DNA of 64,000 bases from NCBI RefSeq assembly GCF_016808095.1, contig NC_068976.1, positions 22,476,371 to 22,540,370 on the forward strand. The letters are read 5' to 3'. This document shows, piece by piece, positions 37,717 through 48,479 of the stretch. The position numbers were made by a program, and so were the translations under genes. Below the pieces are notes generated by a model, which saw only the letters and a list, made by a program, of their open reading frames with translations, did not search any database and had not been told where the DNA came from. This stretch comes from Vigna angularis. Taxonomy: Eukaryota; Streptophyta; Magnoliopsida; Fabales; Fabaceae. Every line of letters begins with the position of its first letter. The first letter of the stretch is position 1.

Positions 37717-39330
37717 ATATTGAAAATGAGATAAATTTTCTTTACTATTTTATATAATATTAATTAAATTTTATATATTAAATTTTTAAGATCGTGTGAT
37801 ACTTCACACTACAAGCAAGCTGCAACACTTACTCGTTCTTCTACTTCGCTTCAAAGTTATCATTTCAATTGCATTTGTGTTTGTAGAGATAGTTTATTGA
37901 TTTGTCATTGACTCACTCTGGCTGATCGAGTTCACGGCTCGTCTCGCATTTCCGCCGGGTCACAATCAGCTTTGCCTTAGGATTCGTCATTCTACAAATG
38001 TTACGACCACTGTCGTTGAACAAGTCGGTGCCTCCACCTAGAACCTAAGTCATCAAGATACCCAAGGATCAAGTCCATTGCGTTTCTCTGGCTGAGAATG
38101 CCCGTTGATACGACCAATACACTCACCGGAAGCATCGCTGGAGCCGATGTTGTTGCTGAGATTATTATTCATTGTGTATATTTTAAATAGCCTTAATATT
38201 TATTTTGGTCCCTAATTTTGGTAGGTGTGTTCAAAGTGATCTTATCTTTGTTCAGATGTATAAAGTTGTTCCATATTTTGTAAAAATGGTTCAAGTTCTT
38301 GCTTACGGTGTTAAAAACGCTAAAGGTGTAATTGTCCTAGTCAAAAGTGAATAAGTTGTCTAGTTATTGAGTGCATGACACGCTAAGGTCAATTGAAATA
38401 TAAATTTTAAAAATAAAAGTTAATATAGTGAAAAAGTTATAATAGAGGATAAATGAAACTACATTTAGGTTAGAACCAATTCGCGATTTGGGGTTAAAGA
38501 ATATGCTGAAATTGATCTTGAAATTGGGTTCCTGGTTTGCTAAAGGTGCATTTGAAAGAATCTTGTCTGCCTGATCCACCAGATCACAAGGGCTAATCGG
38601 CTAGAACCGCAACCCGTTTCAGCATTCATAATCTCCCTTTCTTCATCAATTCAACCACAACAAAAGAGAGAAGGAAACCTACTGCACTTTCCTCGCCTCG
38701 ATGTTAGTGTAGAAGCTGGACGTGATCGCCAATGTTGCTACATCTTTTCCAAGGCGCGTAGTTGACCAAGAGCTCCACCAAAGTTACTAATGACCCTTTT
38801 TCTCAATTATTGTTCAACCTTCTTCCTCCTCTTTGAATGAATTTTTTCTGGTTATGAGTGTTTGAGGTGAAGAAGAAGACAACGAGGGGGTGATGGTTGT
38901 CAAAATGTTGGAAGAGAGTTGATATTTCTGATTTTTTTTAATTGCAAATTGATAATTAGGGTTTTTTATTTTGCACATAATTTTGTAAATTATGAATTAG
39001 GATTCTGATTTTGAAAAATGTAATTAAGGATTCTAATTTTACACATGATTTTTCATTAACCTTCTCCTTCTACCCAATTCCACATACCTTGTCAAGTCAA
39101 TTCATCTTAAACCGTTTTTATAAAATGAGACATAAATTACATAAATAGTTGCATTTATTGATACGCCATGAGTCTGAGATTTATTTGGTTTTGCATTAGA
39201 CTGACTGTTTTTATTATAAATGTTTTCAGTTTAGTATGTTTTTGCTTAAGAAAAAACATCAACTTTTTATTATTGACTTAAAATTATTAAAATTATATAT
39301 TTGGTGAATTTTGTTTATAACTTTATACTA
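37717..39330 (+). pseudogene. Truncated duplicate of the NHL locus
   Basis: 37717-38160 matches the NHL promoter, leader and first third of the coding region (10494-10985). Shared runs include ATGAGATAAATTTTCTTTAC, GAGATAGTTTATTGA and CATCAAGATACCCAAGGATC. The start ATG is lost (CTGGCTGATCG), and there are stops and indels. At about 38158 it jumps to the counterpart of 11643 in the 3' flank (GAGATTATTATTCATTG), so some 650 bases covering the membrane span and the LEA14 domain are deleted. CTG at both edges suggests a microhomology deletion. The flank copy is interrupted at about 38193 by roughly 950 bases of foreign DNA and resumes at about 39140-39330 (AAAACATCAACTTTTTATTA). Promoter and flanks are included, so this is a DNA-level duplication, not a retrocopy. 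Confidence 0.9.
38193..39140. mobile_element. Insertion inside the NHL pseudogene, imperfect inverted ends
   Basis: This block has no counterpart at the intact NHL locus. Segments 38264-38291 and 39104-39131 are imperfect inverted copies (TTTTGTAAAAATGGTTCAAG against CTTAAACCGTTTTTATAAAA), which suggests a DNA transposon with an extended or damaged terminal repeat. No transposase frame is present, and the family is not recognised. Confidence 0.5.
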
Positions 39331-40007
39331 TTACTCAAGTTTACCTTCACAATAACTTCTTTAATATTCCCAATTAAGCATTAAACTTTACCTTTTCTAC
39401 ATTCAGATTGGAAATCATTTATTAAATGGCACTTTCTTTGTATCAGACAGACTTGGCATATTTGGTGAGGTAAAATATCGAAAACATGCTTTATTTTCTT
39501 TTATTGAGGAACAAAACAAATATTTACAAATTGAAGACCAAGACCATAATACATTAAATTTTAAGTTCTAAAATGGCTTCGTATATACCAAAGTGAGGCT
39601 CTAAAATTACGTTGACGAGACTTTGTTGAAAACAATAAAATAAATAAATTATAAAGATTTAAAATAAAAACAAGTAAAACGAATCAGTACTGATAAAAAA
39701 AATGTTTATCTCAATTATAAAAACATTTTGATTTCAATACAAGGTTTAAAAGCACAAGTCAGAGGACAGTGAAAGTGAAATTGGGGAGTGGTCATTCTTT
39801 CAGAACTAGACTAAACTAATTGATAATTTGAATATTCATTAACTTCTCACAGTAAACTCAGTATACAAACACTTAAACTTGACCAAGGTGATCAATTCTC
39901 CTGAACAGAAACATCTGTTTTCCTTCTTTTCTTTTCCTTCTACTACAAGATGAAAACACCACCTTGACGATGCTCAAAAACATGTAATTACAAAACATTT
40001 ATAGATC
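39331..40007. other. Intergenic region and 3' UTR
   Basis: AT-rich DNA after the NHL-like flank. The last 200 bases probably belong to the 3' UTR of the minus-strand membrane protein. Nothing else is seen. Confidence 0.45.
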
Positions 40008-43000
40008 TCAAAAGGAAATAATCTTCCTATGTGAGTGCTGCTCTCCAATCGAAATCACGTCTCCATGATCATGATCATGGAAAAGTAGGGTCAAGACTCC
40101 AACTAAACAAAGCACTGAACCAACAAGAAGTTTGTCATACCGCTCCACCCAGTGAAACTTCAGCTGACTGGCTCCGTAAAACGACAATGCTACCAGCGAA
40201 GTCATCACAGTTATTGTGCTGTAAATGCGACAAGGGTGAAGCTTGGTAAAAGTAATGAATATTTGAACATTTTTTTAACTTGATTGGCATCTAAACCAAA
40301 CTAGCACCAGACCTGATTAAGATATTATGGATCCTAAAAGAATTTTTTATTGCAGAACAGCATTAGAAATTATGACAAAAGACCGCAATCTTATTAGAAG
40401 CCTTAGCATACATTGTTATAAGAAATGGTTTGCAAGATGTCATGTTATTATAACTTGACATTCCATGTATTTCCATGCATTTTAAGCAAATGTTCAAGCC
40501 ATGGAGATTTTGTTGTCGGATTCCAGACTAAGCAGTCCAACCAGTTTTAACCATTAATTGTTCACTTGTTCAATTATAATTCAGTCTCAAAACTGATTTG
40601 ACAGTCAAACATCTTATGTTATGACCTGTTAAAATCACTTAACCTGGTTTAACCTAACCTCCTGTTCACATGTCCTAAAAAGTTGTATAAATTTTATAAT
40701 GTTTCATGGGAATTACAACTTAAAACTCAAGTATTTCCTAACGCTGTTGGCAAATGTTCAAGCAACCCAATTGGTCTAACCATGAGTTGTCACTTGTCTG
40801 ATTATAATTCAATCTCAAAACTGAGGTGGTGGTCAAACAACTTCAGACAACTTTAAATCACTCGACCTGGTTTAATCAATTTACTTTTCCTAAAAGCTTT
40901 TTTGAATTTTATAATGTTTCATGTAAATTATTCTAACGATGTCCTAAAGATTCAACCAGCTAGTTAAAACAGATCAACATGAACTCGAATCTCCGTAATC
41001 CCAACCTAGCACTTTTTTGGTTCACTTTTAATAACATTGAATAGAATGTATTTCATTAGCTTCTCAATTGTGAAAACACATTTTCATGATCGCGAAGTAA
41101 AAAATTTCTTGGGGACCTTTGCTTTATTCGATGTCAACGTCAACATCAGAATTTTTAACATTGATAATCATTGATACCGTTTTCCAATAAATAACATATC
41201 ACTTTAAATAACAATAGGTCAACAAAGATCCACGAAACATGCATATGGAAGCAGAAGACGAGTATACACATTTGAAAACAAAGCATAAAATAGCAGGACG
41301 GAAAAAATCCTATTGTTTGAGGCAATTAACTCATACCTGAACAATAGTACTACGATGGCAAGCACCATCATGGAAGATGAATTTCCAACTGCGAGAAATA
41401 CTGGGAGAGTTGTAGCACAAGGAGACAAAGCGGGAACAAGAATAAGTCCAGCTACAGCCATTTTCTCCATTGGTTGGTTGTGTGAATGACTATGGCCACC
41501 CTTTCCCGTCAGAAACAACAGTATATAACTACCACCCAGAAATACAAGCAAAAGTGAAGCAACCTTATGCACTGTTTCTTCACCAGCAATAGTGTTCGCC
41601 ATGGTAATTGCCGTTATACCAAGCAGTGAAGTGGATATTACATGCAAAATTGCTCCAAGAGCAGCTGCATGAAACAAAATGAATACGGTTAAAAACCTTT
41701 ATCAACAGAATCCTAGAACAGTCAGCTAAGTCTTACTATAAATATAAAGGTAAAATCAAACAACATAATAAGCTACACAAAAGTAAGAATACCACGATGC
41801 CAATTGCTCTAGAAGTCCAGATATGAAAGGCATTTGAATGGGATTCCAAAACAACTTTCCAATTCTTATATTAATAAATAGTCCTTGATCATGACAAGGA
41901 AAACGCCCATTTTAAGTCATGTGAGCACAATGATCCAGCATCAAATGCAGCCATAAACAAAAATATAATTAAATGACCTCATGCGTGACCCAGCCTTCTC
42001 AGCTGCATTTTCCAGACAGCAAGCCGGATTCTTCTGTATACAATCTCTATTGCACCGTTTTCCCCTTTTGTTGCTTCTTTTCTATTGCTCTGTTTACCCA
42101 CTCAATGTCCAGCAGGCTGGGAAATGGGAACCAACTCTCTTGTCAAGTACGTTCTCTTTTCTTATAATTTTTCTGTGTTTTGCTGTTTGTAATTCATTTA
42201 GAAGAAAATTCCTGGTTATTTGGTTTCTGGTGTTGTTGTTGACTTTGTTTTGTGCTCTGTTTTTCTATATATAAAGAACAGCAATTTTTGTTTCTGAATT
42301 CACATTTGATTTTCTTTTCTTTTTGTTCTTATGATTTCTAGCATTCTGGCCCATTCCCTTTTTTGAACTCCGAATTTTTTTAAAGAATTTATGATTCAAA
42401 TTGCTCTATCAGTAACGAAGATAGGTAAAAAGAAATTTTTGCAATCACTGGTTGAAGATGAGAGTGTCAACTTTACCATCCATTACATCCAGCAAGTCAT
42501 TTTCCAAATCCTTAGTTCTTTTACAGCTATCCAAGAATTGATCTTGATAATGAAGCGACAGAAGGCACTTTATAAATGCAATGGTAAGTTTAGTTAAACT
42601 GGAGAAATCATAGGCAAGACTTTAAATAGATGATAATGTATAAGATAGCCAAATTGCAAGTAGTCATAATAAAAATGCTCCTAGTAAGTGAATGTTCATT
42701 TTTTCAAATTTAAGCAATAAGAAAAAAACCCATGTAAATACTAATGCAAATGACGTTTGCACTAAAGTTGAGTACGGATCACATATACCAAATTTGTAAA
42801 GACTTTCCATTACTGAGCTTGACTTGTAGTTTGCCATAATGTGAATATGTAGGTTAATATTAAATGATTTAAATTTATAAAATTTAGTATATAACATTAC
42901 GAAACTAACATTCTTTTTTTTTTAAACTGTAATATAGTTTATTCAAATAAGAAGTAGGATTGAGCATAAAATGTTGCAAGACTCACGTAAGAGATCTATC

Positions 43001-44609
43001 AAGGATATCACAAACTCCAGGTAAAAATCAATCAGTATTTGCTAACAGCAATGAAACAACGTGACAACAACAATTATAATACTTATAAGAAATATGGAAT
43101 ATAATCCACTTAGGAGAAATCAGCGTAAAAGTGACTGAGAATGACAATGGCAGCTCAGAGAAAGGAGTAAAGAGTCCATGTCCGCCTACCCTTTTCCCCA
43201 ACCTTATATGTCAAATATATCACACATAGTCAGCAGCATATTTTCAGTTAGTCTCTCTCTCTCTGTTGATTGTTTTCATCCCTCATTATTCGGATCAGCA
43301 ACCACGCATCCCATTGTTTCAACCAAATCATTTTTACCAGCTGAACTGCTGTAGCTGCTGCTATTTTCAGTCATAAAAACTTGGTTTGTATTGAGTATAA
43401 TATAACCAAGCTAAAGAACACTTTGAATGTCATGGTGTAATTGATCTCATTCTCTTGAATTATATTGATGATAGCAACAAGCGGTTAGTGAGAGAAAAGG
43501 GTGGAGATGGCAAAGATGCAGAAGATGATTTGATCTTTAACATGATACCACGACTTAGAAAGAATCTATAAATGCAACTAGCGCTGGTAAGCCTTTAACC
43601 TACCCTAGGCAGCAAACAAGATTGAAGCGGGCAGCTACATTTAAGCTTGCAAGCACTAGGGTAAAGGGAAAAGAGGTGATAATAAAACTCCAGTTGATGA
43701 AAATGATAATAAAATAGACTTAAATCTTTAAGAGGATGATTGAAGATTCCAATTAACAACTTCTATTGGAATGTAATGTTTTAATTACTTCAAACCTTAG
43801 ACACTTAAACTTGCTTATTACCTTATTTTTGTTGCTGTACTTGTTAGTTTTCTTAAAACATACAAATCTTATTGTTAATTATGAATTATGAATATTTCCT
43901 AAATTTGACTTCTTCTGTTTTACTTTATCTACAGCACTGCTATAATTAATTATCTAATATCAACATAAAAGCTCAACAACATTAATCTCCCCATCTTGCT
44001 ATCACATTTCTGCTCGACCTCTTCAAATATCTGAGATTCAATGATTGTTAATTAAGTTCCAAACACATATAAGACAAGGAAATGAACAAATACACACAAA
44101 CGCACAGAAAAGCGGGAAAATATGTAGCACTTCAGAAAGCCGTATGCATTCAGATTCCAGATAATACCATCCAAAGGGAAAAGAGGATAAGGAAACTCAA
44201 TCGCATCACTAGATTTCACCTTTATACAACTCATTTATGAGAACAAATTTGTCCTCGTCCCATTCACTCTACTCGCATCCAAACAAGCAAACGCCGCAAC
44301 AGAACAGTGCTAAAGAAAACCGCAATCCCTAAACCCTAACGAAGTTTCGCGTACCATACACAACAAAAAAACATGCCAAAAGAAAACAATGAACTAAAAT
44401 AAAAATGTCGGTGACCTAAGTTGCGCAATTAAAGAGAAGAGTGATGGAAGGAAGAACGTACTGACGATAAGAGTTGTGGAAAGAGTCCATTTCTGCGCGC
44501 GACCTACAATGGAGAAAGGAAGCCAGTGAGTGGGAATGAAGGAATGGAGGAGCGAGACGGTGGCGATTCCGCCGATGGTGGACAGATCTTCAGCGGTGAA
44601 GCCACCCAT
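40008..44609 (-). CDS. Polytopic membrane protein resembling NicO/RcnA metal transporters
   Basis: Three minus-strand exons, 44609-44462, 41664-41337 and 40218-40008, join in frame to 228 residues. About six hydrophobic segments are visible. Motifs in order: LLHSFIPTHWLPF, LHVISTSLLGITAI, a His-rich loop (GHSHSHNQP), AGLILVPALSPCATTLPVFL, TVMTSLVALSFYGAS, and a tail FHDHDHGD and EQHSH. The spacing of a first-helix histidine, a His-rich loop and a proline/cysteine helix parallels NicO/RcnA nickel-cobalt efflux proteins (established family feature; the kinship is my inference). Plants carry this conserved protein, usually listed only as a transmembrane protein. Metal transport is likely but not shown. 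No transit peptide is evident. The first intron is about 2.8 kb. Confidence 0.78.
40470..40945. repeat. Direct duplication inside intron 2
   Basis: GCAAATGTTCAAGC, ATTATAATTC and TCTCAAAACTGA, then CCTGGTTTAA and TTTTATAATGTTTCATG, occur in the same order in 40487-40710 and 40749-40922. This is an imperfect tandem duplication of roughly 200-260 bases in non-coding DNA. Confidence 0.75.
41665..44461 (-). other. Long first intron of the NicO-like gene
   Basis: About 2.8 kb between the phase-compatible donor (GTCA/GTACG) and acceptor (TGCAG/CTGC). Small open frames inside it (41973-42274, 42391-42597) have no recognisable family. It may contain old inserted DNA, but no boundaries were found. 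Confidence 0.6.
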
Positions 44610-44619
44610 TGCCCACGAA

Positions 44620-45885
44620 AATAGAGAATCGATCGTTCAGATCTGTTGTGGAACTCTACAAGCATGCAAGCACTGTTTCCGATTGGGATGAGAATAACTA
44701 AATCTGAATAAAATGGCGAAAAAAGGTGGGAAAATTCATTCTATATCTATCGGAATAAAATATTGCAGTTTATTTTGAAAAATAAATCATTTGTGGGTAC
44801 AATAGTGCTATATTACTTCAACCTTATTTTTGAATTATATTACTAGAGGAAAATAAGAAGAAGAAAATAAATTTATTTAAATTTAAAATAAAAGTTGAAA
44901 TATATTCTTTTTACTATTTTAATTTTTTTTTTATAATAATAAATGTAAATATTAATTCGAATATGTAAGGACAGAGAAAAAATCATATTTTTAACAACAC
45001 TTTAACATCATCTAAGTGGTATTCTGTTATTGGTTTAGGTTACTGTTTATAATTATTATTATTGATTATAAAGTAATTTTATACCAATCACATAATGATA
45101 CATATATAATATTAAAATATTATTAAGAAAATATTGTTAAAGTATCATTTTAAAATTTTAAAATTCAGTTTAATGCAAAATTTGGTAAATAAATGTATTA
45201 GAATTTAAAATCTGGTTATGTGAACATAGGAGTGAGATTCAGTTTGAGTATTCAGTGGATTGGAAAATTCGATTGAGTTTTAAAAATTCGGTAAATGTGT
45301 ACCGGATTTAAACACGTTATCTTCTATTAATTACAATTTCGTGAATTTTACTGATATGAGAGTAAGATACATATAGTACTATAGAGAACAGATACGCACC
45401 TGTACGAACTCCTTCTTAAGGAAAAGAACGAGAAGGAAAGTTTATTGAATGATGGAAACAGTGCATTGCACTTGGTTAGCAGCGAGGCTTGGAGGTTACA
45501 ACCATTGGCTCATTCCTGGGGCAAAGTTGCGAATGCAGTGGGAAATTAGGTGGTACTTAAGTGCACTATAGTTGTTAATTTGTCATACTTCATTTACATA
45601 TATAATATGGTCTTCTTCCTGTTAAATTTTTAGTACAATTATTGATTAACAATTTATAAATTTGTATTCTTATTTCTCTCACCTCTTCATTATAATCATT
45701 TTTATTTTATTATATATATATATATATATTCATTTATATGATAAAAGAAATTTATACATAATAATACATGTGAGTAAAAAATGTAGTTTGTTAAAAAATT
45801 GATGTTACCTTTTTTTTTCACAATACAACAAGAACTACAAGACTCTAAAAGATAAAGATACAAGATTCTAAAAGACAAAGAGTAA
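44620..45885. other. Upstream intergenic region
   Basis: This holds the promoter side of the minus-strand membrane protein gene, a possible MITE at about 44990-45155 and a short TA run at 45709-45730. The stretch 45420-45560 is less AT-rich (GCATTGCACTTGG) but gives no interpretable product. Confidence 0.4.
44990..45155. mobile_element. Possible small MITE
   Basis: The outer arms AACACTTTAACATC and, in reverse, GATACTTTAACAATA are inverted. The inner arms GTTATTGGT and ACCAATCAC also pair. The size and palindromic form suggest a MITE, but no target duplication could be fixed. Confidence 0.35.
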
Positions 45886-46134
45886 ATGAACAAAACATCC
45901 CAATCATGTTCCATGGTAATGGCACTCTTAGCTACCATGGCCTTTGCCATATCCACCACTGTCCTTAGCGGCTTGCAAAAGTGCACTAGCACCCCAATCA
46001 CAGAAAAACATGGTAGTGCTAATGTCTTTGTGATGTTATCATTGATTGTTTTGTGTTGTTTCGTGGTTGGTGTTGTTCCTCTCCATACTCACGGGCTTAA
46101 GGAACAAGATTTTAACAAAGATCTACCTTGTTGA
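45886..46134 (+). CDS. Hypothetical small two-span membrane protein
   Basis: An 82-residue frame with two hydrophobic segments (SMVMALLATMAFAISTTVL near 9-27 and VFVMLSLIVLCCFVVGVVPL near 47-66) separated by a short loop. Its composition is unlike the AT-driven frames around it, which is the main reason to list it. I recognise no family. It may be a small orphan gene or a fragment of a larger membrane protein. There is no confident promoter. Confidence 0.3.
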   Translation: MNKTSQSCSMVMALLATMAFAISTTVLSGLQKCTSTPITEKHGSANVFVMLSLIVLCCFVVGVVPLHTHGLKEQDFNKDLPC

Positions 46135-46249
46135 TGTTATGAATGAATTACATGTGGCTACACAATATGTATTTGTAGAATAATACATAATAAAAATATC
46201 TAATAATCAGGATTTAATCATCCCAATTTTTTAGATTAGTAATGCTTAA

Positions 46250-46640
46250 TTCTCTATAAATTTGTAAGAGGTGATTACATTCTAACACTCTCTCTTAAGT
46301 TGGAGCATACATGTCATATGTATCAAACATGTTACAAATGTACTCAATTCGAAGGCCTTTAAGGGACTTGATGAACATGTATGTGAGTTGATTGTTAGAG
46401 TTGATAAAATCAGTAGTAATTTCTCCCTAGATCACATTTTCTCTAACAAAGTGACAATAAATTTCAATGTGTTTGGTTCTTTCATGGAAAATCGTGTTTG
46501 ATGCAAGGTGCAACTTGATTATTACAAATAAGCTTTGTTTCATGGATGTGGTTTGGTTGCAAAAATCAACGACAAGTGCATCGGTCGCAACATAGTAAGT
46601 TATAAATATTGTTATCTCCCAAGGGACTTTTGCAACACCC
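46250..46640 (-). pseudogene. Ty1/copia pol remnant (RNase H region)
   Basis: The minus strand encodes LHLASNTIFHERTKHIEIYC followed by HFVRENV, which matches the C-terminal RNase H motif of Ty1/copia polyproteins. The sequence ahead of it is degenerate, with frame breaks. No LTR or target duplication was recognised. Confidence 0.75.
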
Positions 46641-48100
46641 AACAACTCTTGCATTCTAACTCACTTAAACCACAAAGTTCACAAAAAACTCTTTTTGGTA
46701 TTTTTATCAAACAGTTGGTGTGAAAGGAAATGTAACATAGAGTATTTACAATTTGTTAAGACTAGAGTTCATTCACTTCACTCTCATGCATTCACAAACA
46801 TTTCAATTTCATATTCATGTCAAAAACAACTTACAATCATACTCAAATCCTACCCCTAGTGACTTTGAGCCTATGATAACTTATCAAGTTTCAATTCATT
46901 GAATCTTCAACAATCAAACATGCATTAAGTTTAAGAGTCTTAAGATTACTAATGAATCAAGTTATATTACTAGGTACATACATACATTAATTAGGCATTC
47001 AATTTTAAGTCTAGATTCCAAAGATATTTTCCAACACCTCAAGAATCACACATCAAGCATGAGAGCAATCCATATCAAAGATTGAACATGGAATTGAATA
47101 CTAACATGAATTGGAAAAGCATATACCATTAATAGCACAAAATTACACAAGAGTTGCATGTTTTACAACTAATCTCAACAAATAAGAATGGTCTTTCATG
47201 GTGGAGAACTTAGAGTTCTACAAGTAGGAGAGATAAGGAAGAAATGGAAACTAAAAAGAAGATGCAAGCCCTCTCCTAAGGTTCTTGACAATTGTTCCAT
47301 GCTCTAATTGTGCCTCCCCTTCGCGTCAATGCCTCCAACTCATAGCTCATCTCCCTCATCAACCTTAAGAAGGAGAAAACGTTGTGGGTGAAGATTAAAG
47401 ATCCAAGGAGGAGTGAGAGAGCTTCCCAACACCTCAAACAACCTTCAAGGACCTCTCTCAGTCATTCTAAGTCGAGAGTGAAGTGTGGGAGGAAGAAAAT
47501 TTTTCAAAGCTCGCGATATACATGTTTAAATACCCCATTTTGACATTTCAGCAATGTCCATATTAGCACCGCTCAACGCAATAGCAGTTAAAATGTGAAA
47601 GGGGTTCTTTATCAAACTATTGCTTAGGGTAATTTCACACAGCTCAACCCTAATGCTACTAGACCAGGTGGCGTTCAACGCCAAACTCCTTTGTAGCATT
47701 GGTTGCTCTTTGACTTTGCAGCACTAGGCGTGATTTTGGAGCTACTTAGTGTAGGTATTTGCTCCAAAATGATCAATTATTGTCTAAATCATACTCCCTT
47801 GAGTTCTAGCTTGTTATCCTCCACCATAAAAGCTTCATATTCACTTATTTTACACTTACGAACTAGGAGATTAGAAATGGAACAAGCATAAAACAACTAA
47901 AAAAAATACAAAATATAGTAAACATAAAAATAAAACAAGATTAAAGCTAGAAAAGAATTAATTTATTCATTATAATAGATACATAGAAATAGATAAAAAT
48001 TGATATTATCATAAGTTCTCTATTTCTCCACCATAGTTTGTTCTCACCACTCAACAATGTAGTAAAGGTCACCACATTGAGTATATATGTACTATTATGA
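46640..48100. other. Decayed retroelement-like DNA
   Basis: Phrases such as GGCGTTCAACGCCAAACTCC (47669-47688) and CGGTCGCAACATAGTAAG (46580-46597) resemble flanking or LTR parts of old gypsy elements. No coding domain or clear boundary is left. The classification is a guess from style of sequence. Confidence 0.3.
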
Positions 48101-48101
48101 A

Positions 48102-48283
48102 CAATTTTTATCTTTTCAATTTTAATGAACAAGAGAATATTAATTTAAAAATTCAACTTCAACATTTTAGTGGTTATGTTACTAATCAACTTCAATTTTT
48201 ATCTTTTCAATTTTAGTGAACAAGAGAAGATTAATTTAAAAATTCAACTTCAGCATTTTAGTGCTGATGTTACTAATCATCCA
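48102..48283. repeat. Two-copy 91-bp tandem repeat
   Basis: The unit from 48102 (CAATTTTTATCTTTTCAATT) repeats at 48193 with few changes (AACAAGAGAA, AAAAATTCAACTTC, TGTTACTAATCA). It lies about 200 bases from the solo LTR but outside its target duplication. Confidence 0.85.
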
Positions 48284-48479
48284 TATTTGAATAATTTATC
48301 GTGCATTCTTTATTAATGGTAGGAAAGTCAAATACATTTTGATTGATTGATCACTTAATTTATCTTATTTTAAATCTCCTTTTCTTACATCTATAAAAAA
48401 AAAGATATATTTATAAAATAAAACTTGCAAAACAATATTACAAAATAAAATGATTTTTTTTACTAAAACTATTGTTATT

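Noticed and set aside
41973..42274. Overlapping open frames in intron 1 of the NicO-like gene
   Set aside because: Pyrimidine-rich sequence with no recognisable domain and no conserved start context.
45420..45560. Possible tRNA or structured RNA in a less AT-rich patch
   Set aside because: No cloverleaf with A and B box consensus could be formed; no RNA family was recognised.
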